From positions 235,578-299,577 of the forward strand of contig NZ_BOOO01000017.1 in the NCBI RefSeq assembly GCF_016863275.1: 64,000 nucleotides of DNA, read 5' to 3'. The position numbers were made by a program, and so were the translations under genes. Positions 16,613 through 24,947 of the stretch are shown here, piece by piece (position 1 is the first letter of the stretch; every line of letters starts with the position of its first letter). The DNA comes from Planotetraspora mira (GTDB taxonomy: Bacteria > Actinomycetota > Actinomycetes > Streptosporangiales > Streptosporangiaceae). The notes under the pieces were generated by a model. The model searched no databases, was not told the origin of the DNA, and saw only the letters and a program-made list of their open reading frames with translations.

Positions 16613-18916
16613 ATGGATCTGCTGAGTGCCGCGGCCTCGGTCGCCGGGGTCGCCGCACTGGGGGTCGGCGCGTGGCAGCTTCGGGTGGCGGTGCTGGATC
16701 GTCGCGATGTCCGGCGCGCCGGAGGCGGACCACCACGTTCGCCGTCCGCCGATTCCACTGGCGCGCTTCCAGTCGCGGCGCCGTACGGCCGTCTGCCGTC
16801 CGAGGTCCTGGGCCGCGACGACCTCAAGGCAGAGTTGAGGAGCGTGCTGACGTACAGGGGCAGGCGCGCTTCCCGGGTGTTGGTGCTGGCCGGGATGGGA
16901 GGAGTCGGCAAATCGACGCTGGCGCTGTGGCTGGCGGCGGAGTTCCGTCGGCGCGGGCGGCCCGTATGGTGGGTGAACGTCGCGGATTCGATGTCGTTGC
17001 GTGGCGGGATCGTGGAGATCCTCCGACGGCTGGGCGCGCCCGAATCACTCCTGCGGGACGTGAACGATGCCGCGCCGACCGCGGCCGACCGGTTCTGGAC
17101 GTTCCTGGCCGAGCGTCCCGCCGGAAGCCGAAACGCTCTGCTGGTGTTCGACAACGCGGACGTGCCATCCGTCCTGGCCACCGACGGTACGTCAACACCT
17201 GCGGATGGCGCGGGTTGGGTACGGGAAGGCGGCGGGATCCTCACCGTGGTGACCACGCGGGTAGTCGATCCGCAGGTCTGGGGCAGCGGGATGCGGGTGG
17301 TGCCGCTGAAGCCTCTTGACGACATCACGGCGGCAGCCGTACTTCGAAGAACCGCTCCGGACATCCCCGATCCGGACGGGCGGCAGGCGGTGGAGCTTGC
17401 GCGGCGCCTTGGCGGGCTGCCCCTCGCGCTGCATCTGGCGGGGGTGTATCTGACCTCTCCGTTCGCGAGGTGGCACAGCTTCGCGGACTACCGGCGAGCG
17501 CTGGACAGCGGTCAGGCGGCGGTCACCGAATTGGATGCCGTGCGCTCCGATGCGCGAGCGGCGGTCTCGCGGACCTGGGAGCTTGCCCTGGACGCGCTCG
17601 CGGAACAGGGCGTGGACCGGGCGAGGGAGGTGTTGTATCTGCTGGCCTGCTTCGCGCCGACCACGCCGATTCCCATGGCCATGCTCGCCTCGTCGGTGAG
17701 CGAGCAGACCTTGCGCGCTCTCGCCGAGCTGGCGTTGATCGACGCCGTTCCGGTGCCGGGTGACCTGCCCGACCTCACGCTCCATCCGGTGGTGGCCGAC
17801 ACCTGCCGGGCGCGGATGACGAAGGACACCTCGATTCCGGAGATGGCCGTACGGTTGGTCAGCACCGCTGCCGAGGCGCTGGAGATCGAACGTCCCGCGG
17901 ACTGGCCGCGCTGGGAGAAGCTGATCCCCCATGTGGAGGCACTGCTCACCTGGGCGGCCCCTCATCTCGACACCCCGACACTGCTGAACCTGTTGCAGGT
18001 CGCGGGTCGCGCGCACTACTCGCTGTGGCTGATCGGGAACAAGGAGGGCGCGGGTGGTGAGGGGATAGCGCGGCTGCTCCTCGCCGCGGCGTCCAGGCTC
18101 GGGGATCTGCATCCCGAAGCGATCGAGGCCCGCCACGTTCTCGGTGTCACACTGGTCGCCCGAGGTCGGAACCGCGAGGCCGAAGACCTGTTCCGTACCG
18201 TCCTTGAGGACCGGCAGAGCGTGCTGGGCGATGCTGACCTGCGCACGCTTCTCACCAGAGACCAGCTCATCGGGGCCATCATGGCTCAGGGGCGCTACGG
18301 CGAAGCCGAACAGATGTACCGCGATCTGATCGCCGACCAGGAGGCATTTCTGGGCCCTGAACACACCGACACGTTGACGACCATCGTCGATCTCGCCTGG
18401 TCGGTCGGAATGCGGGGAGACGCCGAACAGGCCGCCGACCTGTGCCGCCGAGCGCTGGAGATCGACCGCCGCGTCCTGGGCGACGAACATCCCAGAACGC
18501 TCGACGCCTGGGCGGATCTGGCGCATTGGACCAACGAGGGCGGCGCACACCAGGACGCCGAAGCCCTGTGCACCCAAGTCGTGAACACCTTGTCTCGCGT
18601 GCTGAGTGCCGAGCATCCACTGACGCTGACAAGCAGGGCGACCCTGGCCCGCACGCTCGCGGCACTCGGCCGCCCATCACAGGCCGAGAGCATGCTGCGA
18701 GACGTCCTGGCCACCATGGACCAGGTCCTCAGCGCCACCGACGCCCGGCTGTTCACCACTCGCCGCGACCTCGCCGACGTACTCGCCGCCCAGGGCCGCA
18801 CTCACCAGGCCGAGCGGATCTACCGTCAGGTGCTGAACCTCCAGCAGCAGTACCTCGGACCTGCCCACCCTGAGACGCTGAAGACGAGCCGTTCGATGAC
18901 CCTCCATCCGCGATGA
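16613..18916 (+). CDS. Membrane-anchored NB-ARC/TPR protein
   Basis: 767 aa. An N-terminal hydrophobic segment (about residues 4-28) may anchor it. The NB-ARC core has P-loop GMGGVGKST at 94-102, Walker B-like LLVFDNAD, and the GLPLALHLAG motif typical of the family. The C-terminal third (about 490-760) is a series of about 42-residue TPR_10/TPR_12-like repeats, such as LFRTVLEDRQSVLGD and CRRALEIDRRVLGDEHP. Unlike the NB-ARC gene at 7254, it lacks a DNA-binding domain, so it probably senses or scaffolds rather than regulates transcription. Its 3' end is convergent with the hydrolase gene, 23 bases away. Confidence 0.88.
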   Translation: MDLLSAAASVAGVAALGVGAWQLRVAVLDRRDVRRAGGGPPRSPSADSTGALPVAAPYGRLPSEVLGRDDLKAELRSVLTYRGRRASRVLVLAGMGGVGKSTLALWLAAEFRRRGRPVWWVNVADSMSLRGGIVEILRRLGAPESLLRDVNDAAPTAADRFWTFLAERPAGSRNALLVFDNADVPSVLATDGTSTPADGAGWVREGGGILTVVTTRVVDPQVWGSGMRVVPLKPLDDITAAAVLRRTAPDIPDPDGRQAVELARRLGGLPLALHLAGVYLTSPFARWHSFADYRRALDSGQAAVTELDAVRSDARAAVSRTWELALDALAEQGVDRAREVLYLLACFAPTTPIPMAMLASSVSEQTLRALAELALIDAVPVPGDLPDLTLHPVVADTCRARMTKDTSIPEMAVRLVSTAAEALEIERPADWPRWEKLIPHVEALLTWAAPHLDTPTLLNLLQVAGRAHYSLWLIGNKEGAGGEGIARLLLAAASRLGDLHPEAIEARHVLGVTLVARGRNREAEDLFRTVLEDRQSVLGDADLRTLLTRDQLIGAIMAQGRYGEAEQMYRDLIADQEAFLGPEHTDTLTTIVDLAWSVGMRGDAEQAADLCRRALEIDRRVLGDEHPRTLDAWADLAHWTNEGGAHQDAEALCTQVVNTLSRVLSAEHPLTLTSRATLARTLAALGRPSQAESMLRDVLATMDQVLSATDARLFTTRRDLADVLAAQGRTHQAERIYRQVLNLQQQYLGPAHPETLKTSRSMTLHPR

Positions 18917-18939
18917 ACGGGCCGCGAGCCGACGCGAGG

Positions 18940-19755
18940 TCAGCAGAGGACGGCGCGCAACCAGGCCGCCGTCACGGCAAGCGAGTCGGGGCGATCGAAC
19001 TCCACTCCCTCGTGACCGGCGCCGCCCAGGAGGTCGAAGCGGGTGTTCACCCCGGCTCGGCTCAGCGCGCCATGCAGGGCTTCGCCTTCCGAAGGCGGGA
19101 TCACCCGATCCCGATCGCCGTGCGCGATCAGGAAGGGCGGCGCCTGCCGAGAGACGCGGGACAGCAAACTCAACTCACGGGCACGGTCGGCGACCTCGGC
19201 GACGGTGGACACGCCGAGCAGGTCCGCCTCGAACGCGAACGGCAGGACGCGGGCTTCGAGTTCGCTGCGGGAGCCGGACACCAGCAGGTCGGACTGGCCG
19301 AACCAATGGACGGCGGCCTGCACTTCGCTGGACTGATCGAGGTTGCCGCCGACCGTGCCCTCGTACTCCGCGTCCCCGGGCGTCAGGGCCAGCAGGGAGC
19401 CGAGATAGGCCCCTGCCGATGCGCCCCAGACGCCGATCCGCTCGGTGGCCACACCCAGGCCCGCACTGTGGGCCCGCAGCCATCGCACAGCCCCTTTGAG
19501 ATCGTGCACCTGGTCGGGAAAGACCGCGTCGGGCACCAGCCGATAGTTCACCGACGCCACCGTCACGCCGTACGCGGCCAGCGGCGCCAGCCGCTCGGCG
19601 CTCCCATCGGCCTTGTCGCCGTGCCGCCAGCCGCCACCGTGGACGTACAGCACCAAAGGCGCGTCGGGCTGCGGTGCGCGATACAGATCCAGTCCGAGTC
19701 CGGTCCTGCCGACGGTGGCGAAGACGAGATCGTTCTCGACCGTCACGGAAGTCAT
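18940..19755 (-). CDS. Alpha/beta hydrolase (HSL-like esterase)
   Basis: 271 aa. The oxyanion motif is HGGGW, the nucleophile elbow GASAG carries the catalytic serine, and the acid and histidine follow in HGDRDRVIP and GAGHEGV. This is the order of HSL/BD-FAE type carboxylesterases. Cytoplasmic, with no signal peptide. Its start lies five bases beyond the tetR stop codon on the same strand, so regulator and enzyme form an operon. The substrate is probably a small ester, and its inducer is likely sensed by the TetR protein. Confidence 0.92.
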   Translation of the reverse strand: MTSVTVENDLVFATVGRTGLGLDLYRAPQPDAPLVLYVHGGGWRHGDKADGSAERLAPLAAYGVTVASVNYRLVPDAVFPDQVHDLKGAVRWLRAHSAGLGVATERIGVWGASAGAYLGSLLALTPGDAEYEGTVGGNLDQSSEVQAAVHWFGQSDLLVSGSRSELEARVLPFAFEADLLGVSTVAEVADRARELSLLSRVSRQAPPFLIAHGDRDRVIPPSEGEALHGALSRAGVNTRFDLLGGAGHEGVEFDRPDSLAVTAAWLRAVLC

Positions 19756-19760
19756 CGATC

Positions 19761-20432
19761 TCAGCCGTCCAGCCGTCGCGGGGTGGCGGCGATGGCCGGC
19801 CACAGCACGGCCACGACGCGTTCGGATATGTCCTGCTTCGGCTCGCCGGCGTAGAACGCGGCGAAGTAGCTGCCGAAGCACATCATCGCGATCGCGCGGG
19901 TATCGATGTCGGCGTTGACCACGCGGCGTTCCTGCAACTGCTTCAGCACCTCCTCCACCAGGGCGATGCGGGGCTCGACGCCGTGCTTGCGCAGGATCTC
20001 GAGCAGTTCCGGTGTGCGGATCGCCTCGCCGGCGAAGTTGCCCATCAGCACCATGGCGTCAGGGTTGAAGTAGGCGGGGTCGAGCCGGCGGACGGCCTCG
20101 ACGAGCGCGTCGCGAGGCTCCAACTCGGACAGGTCGACAGCGTACATGTCGCGCTGTTTGCGAAAACCGTAGTCGAGCGCGTCGACCACCAGATCGAACT
20201 TGTTACTCCAGCGGCGATAGAGCGTGGGCCGGGTCACCTTGGCGTCGGCGACGATGTCACCGATCGTCATCCTCGAGTAGCCGTCACGTACAAGCCGCTC
20301 GCGGGCGGCAAGGATGATGGCCTCGTCGATGGCCTCGTCCCGAGGCCGGCCTCCGGGGCGCGCACGGTCGGTCTCGCCCGTCGCACCATCGCCGCCGGGT
20401 CGCCCACCCTGTGGCTGTCGTGCTCGGACCAT
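19761..20432 (-). CDS. TetR-family transcriptional regulator
   Basis: 223 aa. After a basic, disordered N-terminus of about 30 residues comes the TetR helix-turn-helix (MTIGDIVADAKVTRPTLYRR), then an all-helical ligand domain. The start has a nearly perfect extended ribosome site, GAGGTGATC. It is divergent from the DsbA-like gene, and the gap holds two GTTAC-based inverted repeats that are the expected operators. It is co-directional with the esterase gene immediately downstream. Confidence 0.93.
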   Translation of the reverse strand: MVRARQPQGGRPGGDGATGETDRARPGGRPRDEAIDEAIILAARERLVRDGYSRMTIGDIVADAKVTRPTLYRRWSNKFDLVVDALDYGFRKQRDMYAVDLSELEPRDALVEAVRRLDPAYFNPDAMVLMGNFAGEAIRTPELLEILRKHGVEPRIALVEEVLKQLQERRVVNADIDTRAIAMMCFGSYFAAFYAGEPKQDISERVVAVLWPAIAATPRRLDG

Positions 20433-20478
20433 GGGATCACCTCACGGATTGCGGCCGTCACAGCACCATACTTGATTC

Positions 20479-20499
20479 GTTACAGTTAGTAACTGTAAC
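20479..20499. promoter_or_regulatory. TetR operator 1
   Basis: A perfect 10-1-10 palindrome, GTTACAGTTA-G-TAACTGTAAC, lies 47 bases upstream of the tetR start. It overlaps the promoter region ahead of a minus-strand TATGGT -10 box (20465-20470), so binding there would repress tetR itself. Confidence 0.7.
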
Positions 20500-20535
20500 A
20501 CGAAGTCACAGGCCGACTTGAGGGCCGAAGAGCAG

Positions 20536-20564
20536 TTACGTTACACTCATCGCTTGTAACGTAA
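20536..20564. promoter_or_regulatory. TetR operator 2
   Basis: Perfect 9-base arms TTACGTTAC and GTAACGTAA are separated by 11 bases. It shares the GTTAC/GTAAC half-site with operator 1 and overlaps a possible -10 box TAAGAT (20562-20567) of the DsbA-like gene, which starts 23 bases further on. Confidence 0.6.
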
Positions 20565-20587
20565 GATCATGAGGGCGAGGACTGACA

Positions 20588-21184
20588 ATGGTGTCGCGTG
20601 AGTCGGTCCAGCACTGGTTCGACTTCATCTGCCCGTTCTGTTACGTGGGACAACAGCGGAACGACATCCTCGAAAGACACGGCCTGGACGTCGTCCAGCT
20701 GCCATTTCAGATCCATCCCGGCATTCCGCCTGAGGGAATCGATGCGGGGCCGCGTGTCGGTCCGATGTACACGACACTCGAACGCGAGGCGGCCGAGGCG
20801 GGACTGCCGTTGAACTGGCCGGTGCGGCTGCCCGACACACGGACGGCATTGGCCGCGGCGGAGTGGGTTCGCCTGTTCCGGCCCGATGTGTCGGACGGCT
20901 TCAACAGAGACCTGTTCGCCGCCCATTTCGCGCTCGGTGAGGACCTCGGCGACACGGCGGTGATCGAGCGCCACGCGAACGAGGTCGGCGTCGATCTCGA
21001 CGACCTCCGTCCCGCGCTGACCACCGGCACCGCGATGGCGGCCCTGCTCGGAGCCGAGTCGACGGGCGCCCTGCTCGGCGTGCGGGCGACGCCGAGCTGG
21101 CTCATCGCGGGCGAGTTGATCACAGGTCTTCTCCCGCAGTGGGAGTTCGAACGCCTTGCGGACAAGGCGACGTCGCACGGGTAA
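20588..21184 (+). CDS. DsbA-family (FrnE/HCCA isomerase-like) oxidoreductase
   Basis: 198 aa thioredoxin-fold protein of the DsbA subfamily lacking a signal peptide. The active site is CPFC (C15 and C18), and the cis-proline loop is GVRATPSW. The helical insertion (about residues 60-140) fits FrnE-like cytoplasmic members. ATG 20588 follows GAGG. It is transcribed away from tetR, with an operator overlapping its promoter, so it probably belongs to the same regulon as the esterase. The exact thiol substrate is unknown. Confidence 0.9.
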   Translation: MVSRESVQHWFDFICPFCYVGQQRNDILERHGLDVVQLPFQIHPGIPPEGIDAGPRVGPMYTTLEREAAEAGLPLNWPVRLPDTRTALAAAEWVRLFRPDVSDGFNRDLFAAHFALGEDLGDTAVIERHANEVGVDLDDLRPALTTGTAMAALLGAESTGALLGVRATPSWLIAGELITGLLPQWEFERLADKATSHG

Positions 21185-21291
21185 GCGGCCTGACGGCCTC
21201 CGTCCGTGACGGCGTCGCACAGGTGTCACAGATCGAAGCTCTGCCCGGTCCTTCTGTGTGGACGAAGGCGCGCGGCGACAGGAGCAAGGTC

Positions 21292-22509
21292 TTGCCATCA
21301 GCAGGCATCAGAATCCGGGTCCGGATGAGCGCGCGTGCGATCGACGAGCCGCACCGCGTCTCGAGCCAGCTCGAGTTGCTCTTCGACCTCACCTTTGTGG
21401 TCGCGATCGCGGCCGTAACCGCCCAGTTCGCCCACGGCATCGCCGACGGTCACGCCCTGGCCGGGCTCGTCCCGTTCCTCCAGGTCTTCTTCGCGATCTG
21501 GTGGGCGTGGATGAACTTCACCTGGTTCGCCTCGTCCTACGACACCGACGACGCCGCCTACCGGCTGCTGACCATGGTGCAGATGGCGGGCGTGCTGGTC
21601 CTCGCCGCCGGCGTTCCGGCCGCCGCCGACCACTCCGACTATCGCGCAGTCACGTTCGGCTACCTCATCATGAGGATCGGGCTCGTCGCCCAATGGCTGC
21701 GGGCCGGCGCCGACGACGCGGCGAGCCGGCGCACCGCACTGCGCTATGCCGCCGGGATCAGCCTCATGCAGGCCGCCTGGGCACTCCGGCTCGTCCTCTC
21801 GGAAACGGGCACCCTGCCGCCATCGGCCCAGCTGCCGTTCTTCGCCGGCCTGGCCGCCTTGGAACTCGCGGTGCCACGCTGGGCCGAGCGGACCAGACCC
21901 ACCAACTGGCACCCGCACCACATCGCCGAGCGCTACGGCCTGTTCACGATCATCCTTCTCGGCGAGAGCGTCCTCGCCGCTACGAGGAGCGTCGAAGGAG
22001 CGATCAAGGCGGACGAGGTCAGCGGCTCTCTCGTTCTCATCGCCGTCTCCGGTCTCGCCCTGCTGTTCGCCCTCTGGTGGCTCTACTTCCTCGCACCGGC
22101 CGGCGAAGGTCTCAGCGTCCGTCGCCATCGTTCCTACCTGTGGGGATACGGCCATTACGGCCTCTTCGCGGCCCTCGCCGCCCTCGGCGCCGGCCTCGAG
22201 GTCGCGGTCGAGCAGACCGGACACGACCTCAACACATCACCCCTCGCCGTCTGCTATGCCGTCGCGATCCCTGTCGGCGTGTTCCTCGTCCTGCTCTGGA
22301 TGGTCCACGCGTCGATCCTGGCGAGGCCCGTCATCCATCCCGCCGTGACTCTGGGCTGCGTCACCATGATCCTGCTGTTGCCGCTCGCGACGTCGCGGAC
22401 CGGAGTCCCCGCCGCGGTCGCGGCGATCGCAGTCGTCTGCACCCTGGCGATCATCGTCACCATCGCCCCGAAACCCCGGGCCCGGCGGGCAGCCGCTCTC
22501 GCCGAATGA
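21292..22509 (+). CDS. LtrA-family (low temperature requirement A) membrane protein
   Basis: About 405 aa with roughly 10-12 membrane helices. The diagnostic opening is ELLFDLTFVVAIAAV, followed by WWAWMNFTWFASSYDTDD and HHIAERYGLFTIILLGESVL, typical of LtrA proteins, whose biochemical role is not settled. TTG 21292 has AGGAG seven bases upstream; ATG 21325 without a ribosome site is the alternative, giving 394 aa. It follows the DsbA-like gene by 107 bases and may be co-transcribed with it. Confidence 0.88.
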   Translation: MPSAGIRIRVRMSARAIDEPHRVSSQLELLFDLTFVVAIAAVTAQFAHGIADGHALAGLVPFLQVFFAIWWAWMNFTWFASSYDTDDAAYRLLTMVQMAGVLVLAAGVPAAADHSDYRAVTFGYLIMRIGLVAQWLRAGADDAASRRTALRYAAGISLMQAAWALRLVLSETGTLPPSAQLPFFAGLAALELAVPRWAERTRPTNWHPHHIAERYGLFTIILLGESVLAATRSVEGAIKADEVSGSLVLIAVSGLALLFALWWLYFLAPAGEGLSVRRHRSYLWGYGHYGLFAALAALGAGLEVAVEQTGHDLNTSPLAVCYAVAIPVGVFLVLLWMVHASILARPVIHPAVTLGCVTMILLLPLATSRTGVPAAVAAIAVVCTLAIIVTIAPKPRARRAAALAE

Positions 22510-22792
22510 ATCCACACGACGGATCACCGTTGCCGGCTTGCCGCAGCCGGCGCGATTCCCCGATGCGAGGCATGTGAACCGGCACGGAAGGGACCATCCG
22601 CGCAATGTCTACCAAACTTAGCATTTGATTATTTAAAGGAATCTAATCCTAAAACCCTGACATATGCTGAAACGCCGTACCTGTCCGTAACTGAACGATC
22701 ACAGTGATGATCTACCGATCCCCTGCCGATCCGCGTATTCGATGAGGCGTACATCCAGGGACTCGGGAGCGTCGTCACTCCGGGGGAAAACG

Positions 22793-24820
22793 ATGAACGC
22801 CTGGCCCATCCCGGGATACCGGGAAGAACGCGTACTCGGGTCCGGAAGGAGCGGCCAGGTCGTCCTCGCCACGTATACCGAGACCGGCGTCCCTGCCGCG
22901 ATCAAATATCTGAGCGACGAGCTCAACGCGGATCCCCGCTTCCGCCTCGCGTTCCGCGAGCAGGCCGGCCGGATGACCGAACTCGCCGATCCGCACATCG
23001 TGCGGTTCTACGGACTCGTCGAAAGCCCTCTCGGCGCCGCCGTCGTCATGGAGTTCGTGAACGGCGTACCGCTCCGCGAGATCCTCGACGAGTACGGTTC
23101 CACCAGCCCCGAGGCTGCGCTGGTCATACTGAAGAGCTCGCTGCTCGGGTTGTCCGCCGCCCACGGCGTCGGCGTCGTCCACGGCGACTTCGCGCCGGGG
23201 AACGTCCTCGTCCAGGCCGACGGGTTCAGCAAGATCGCCGATCCGGGCATCGCCGCCGTCATAGACGGCGGCCCGGGCGTGTTCGCGGGGACCCCCTCGT
23301 ACATGGCACCTGAGCTGTGGAACGGCGCGTCCGCCAGTCCCGCGACCGACATCTACGCGGCGGCATGCGTCTTCTTCGAATGCCTCACCGGACGCGCACC
23401 GTACCGAGCCGATCCTCTGGCGTCCCTCCCGCACCTGCACCAGAGCGCGGCGATCCCGGTGGAGGCCGCGCCCAGCTCGGTCCGGAACCTGGTGATCCGT
23501 GGGCTGGCCAAACATCCGGCGGACCGACCCTTGACCGCTGGGGCGTTCGCCCGCGAGGTGGAGGCGGCGGCGCTCGGCGCGTACGGGCCGGACTGGGAGC
23601 ACCGTGGCCGGCGCCACCTCGCCGAGCTCGCCGCCCCTCTGGTCCCGGGGGTGCCTCTGGAAACGTCCGCACCCCGGACGAACACCACCCCCGCGCGGAC
23701 CAGGCACAAACGACCACTCCGCTACGGCCCGAGGGTGCTGATCGGAGCCGGGGCTGTCACGGCGGGCGTGATAGCGGTGGCCGTGCTCGCCGCCAATCGC
23801 GACGACACGACCCTTTCCCAGGCCTCGGCGCCGCAGGCGACCTCGCAGGGCACCCACACGGCCTCTCCGGCCCCGGCCCCGACAGCGACACCGACGCCCA
23901 GCCCGGGCCGTACACGCACTCCGGCCTCCGTCGCGGTCAAGGTGAGCGACCTGACCATCGCCCGCTTCGACGGGCGCACCGCCACGATCCAGGCGCGGAC
24001 GTCGACGCCGCGGAACGTCACCCTCACCGTGCACTTCGCCCAGGGGGCGTCCGCGTCCACGCTCGCGGCGGGCCGCACGACGACCTTCGTCCTCACCGGC
24101 TCCACGGCCTACAAGCGGGCGATCGACGGGGGGTTCACCACGCCGGGCTGCGGAGAGACCGTATACCGGCAGGTCACGGTGTCGACGACCACGAAGGCGT
24201 CCGTCGGGGCGCGCAGCGAGGTCGTCGCGGTGAAGGGCGACCCGTGCACGCCGCCCACTGTGTCGATCTCCTCCTGGAACGGCAGCACTCTCTCGGTCAG
24301 GGTCGGGAACACCACGCCGGACCCCGTCACGCTGACGGCCACCTTCCGCCAGACGATCACCGTGGGCGCGAGGACCGTGGAACGCAGCTTCAAACGGCAG
24401 GTCGAACTGTCGGGCCATTCGGTGTACGACCAGAAGTTCAAAGTGCGGTTCAAAACCCCTCAGTGCGGATACGTGGACGTCAGAAAGGTCACGGTCAAGG
24501 TCGGTTCCGCTCTCGGCACGGCCGGCGACTCCGCAAGGGTCGTGCACAAGGGCGCCTGCGCCGAACCGGCCCCGGAACCGGCCCCGAGTCCGACCACGGA
24601 ACCCCACACCGGCAAGCCTCCGCGTGGCCCGTCCGGCCGACCCGGCCACAAGCCGAACGTCGATTCCCGCCGCAAGCCGAGCACCAAGCCGGACACCAAG
24701 CCGGACACCAAGCCGAGCACCAAGCCGGGCACCAAGCCGGACATCAAGCCGAGCGGCGACTCCACGGCCGAGCAGGACGCCACGTCCAACGTGCCTTCGC
24801 CGGCCCACGACCGCGGGTAG
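22793..24820 (+). CDS. Atypical receptor-type Ser/Thr kinase with Thr/Lys/Pro repeat tail
   Basis: 675 aa. The kinase fold has GSGRSG (16-21), ATP lysine K38 in AAIKYL, a catalytic loop HGDFAPGN (130-137), metal-binding D150 in a DPG rather than DFG motif, and MAPELW. The HRDxK arginine and lysine are replaced by Gly131 and Ala134, so activity may be weak or altered. One membrane helix (about 314-334) is followed by two extracellular repeats with similar sequence (TVSISSWNGSTLSVRV-type, around 400-590) and a tail of KPxTKPD units. ATG 22793 follows GGGGG. The 283-base gap upstream contains an AT-rich patch near 22610-22690, probably the promoter. Confidence 0.9.
   Translation: MNAWPIPGYREERVLGSGRSGQVVLATYTETGVPAAIKYLSDELNADPRFRLAFREQAGRMTELADPHIVRFYGLVESPLGAAVVMEFVNGVPLREILDEYGSTSPEAALVILKSSLLGLSAAHGVGVVHGDFAPGNVLVQADGFSKIADPGIAAVIDGGPGVFAGTPSYMAPELWNGASASPATDIYAAACVFFECLTGRAPYRADPLASLPHLHQSAAIPVEAAPSSVRNLVIRGLAKHPADRPLTAGAFAREVEAAALGAYGPDWEHRGRRHLAELAAPLVPGVPLETSAPRTNTTPARTRHKRPLRYGPRVLIGAGAVTAGVIAVAVLAANRDDTTLSQASAPQATSQGTHTASPAPAPTATPTPSPGRTRTPASVAVKVSDLTIARFDGRTATIQARTSTPRNVTLTVHFAQGASASTLAAGRTTTFVLTGSTAYKRAIDGGFTTPGCGETVYRQVTVSTTTKASVGARSEVVAVKGDPCTPPTVSISSWNGSTLSVRVGNTTPDPVTLTATFRQTITVGARTVERSFKRQVELSGHSVYDQKFKVRFKTPQCGYVDVRKVTVKVGSALGTAGDSARVVHKGACAEPAPEPAPSPTTEPHTGKPPRGPSGRPGHKPNVDSRRKPSTKPDTKPDTKPSTKPGTKPDIKPSGDSTAEQDATSNVPSPAHDRG
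24674..24757 (+). repeat. Seven 12-bp tandem units within the kinase gene tail
   Basis: Units of the form AAGCCG-GACACC repeat seven times with small changes and encode Lys-Pro-(Ser/Asp/Gly)-Thr. Being a multiple of three, copy changes would lengthen or shorten the extracellular stalk without a frameshift. Confidence 0.9.
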
Positions 24821-24947
24821 CGGCAGCGAGCCGGTAGATCACCGGTGCGAGTGGCCGCGTCCGTCACCCGTCGGCGCACGGTCCCCCGCGACGTAACCCC
24901 GCTGCCACGGCCGGGCGGCCATGTGGTCCACTGGCAGGGGGAGTGGA

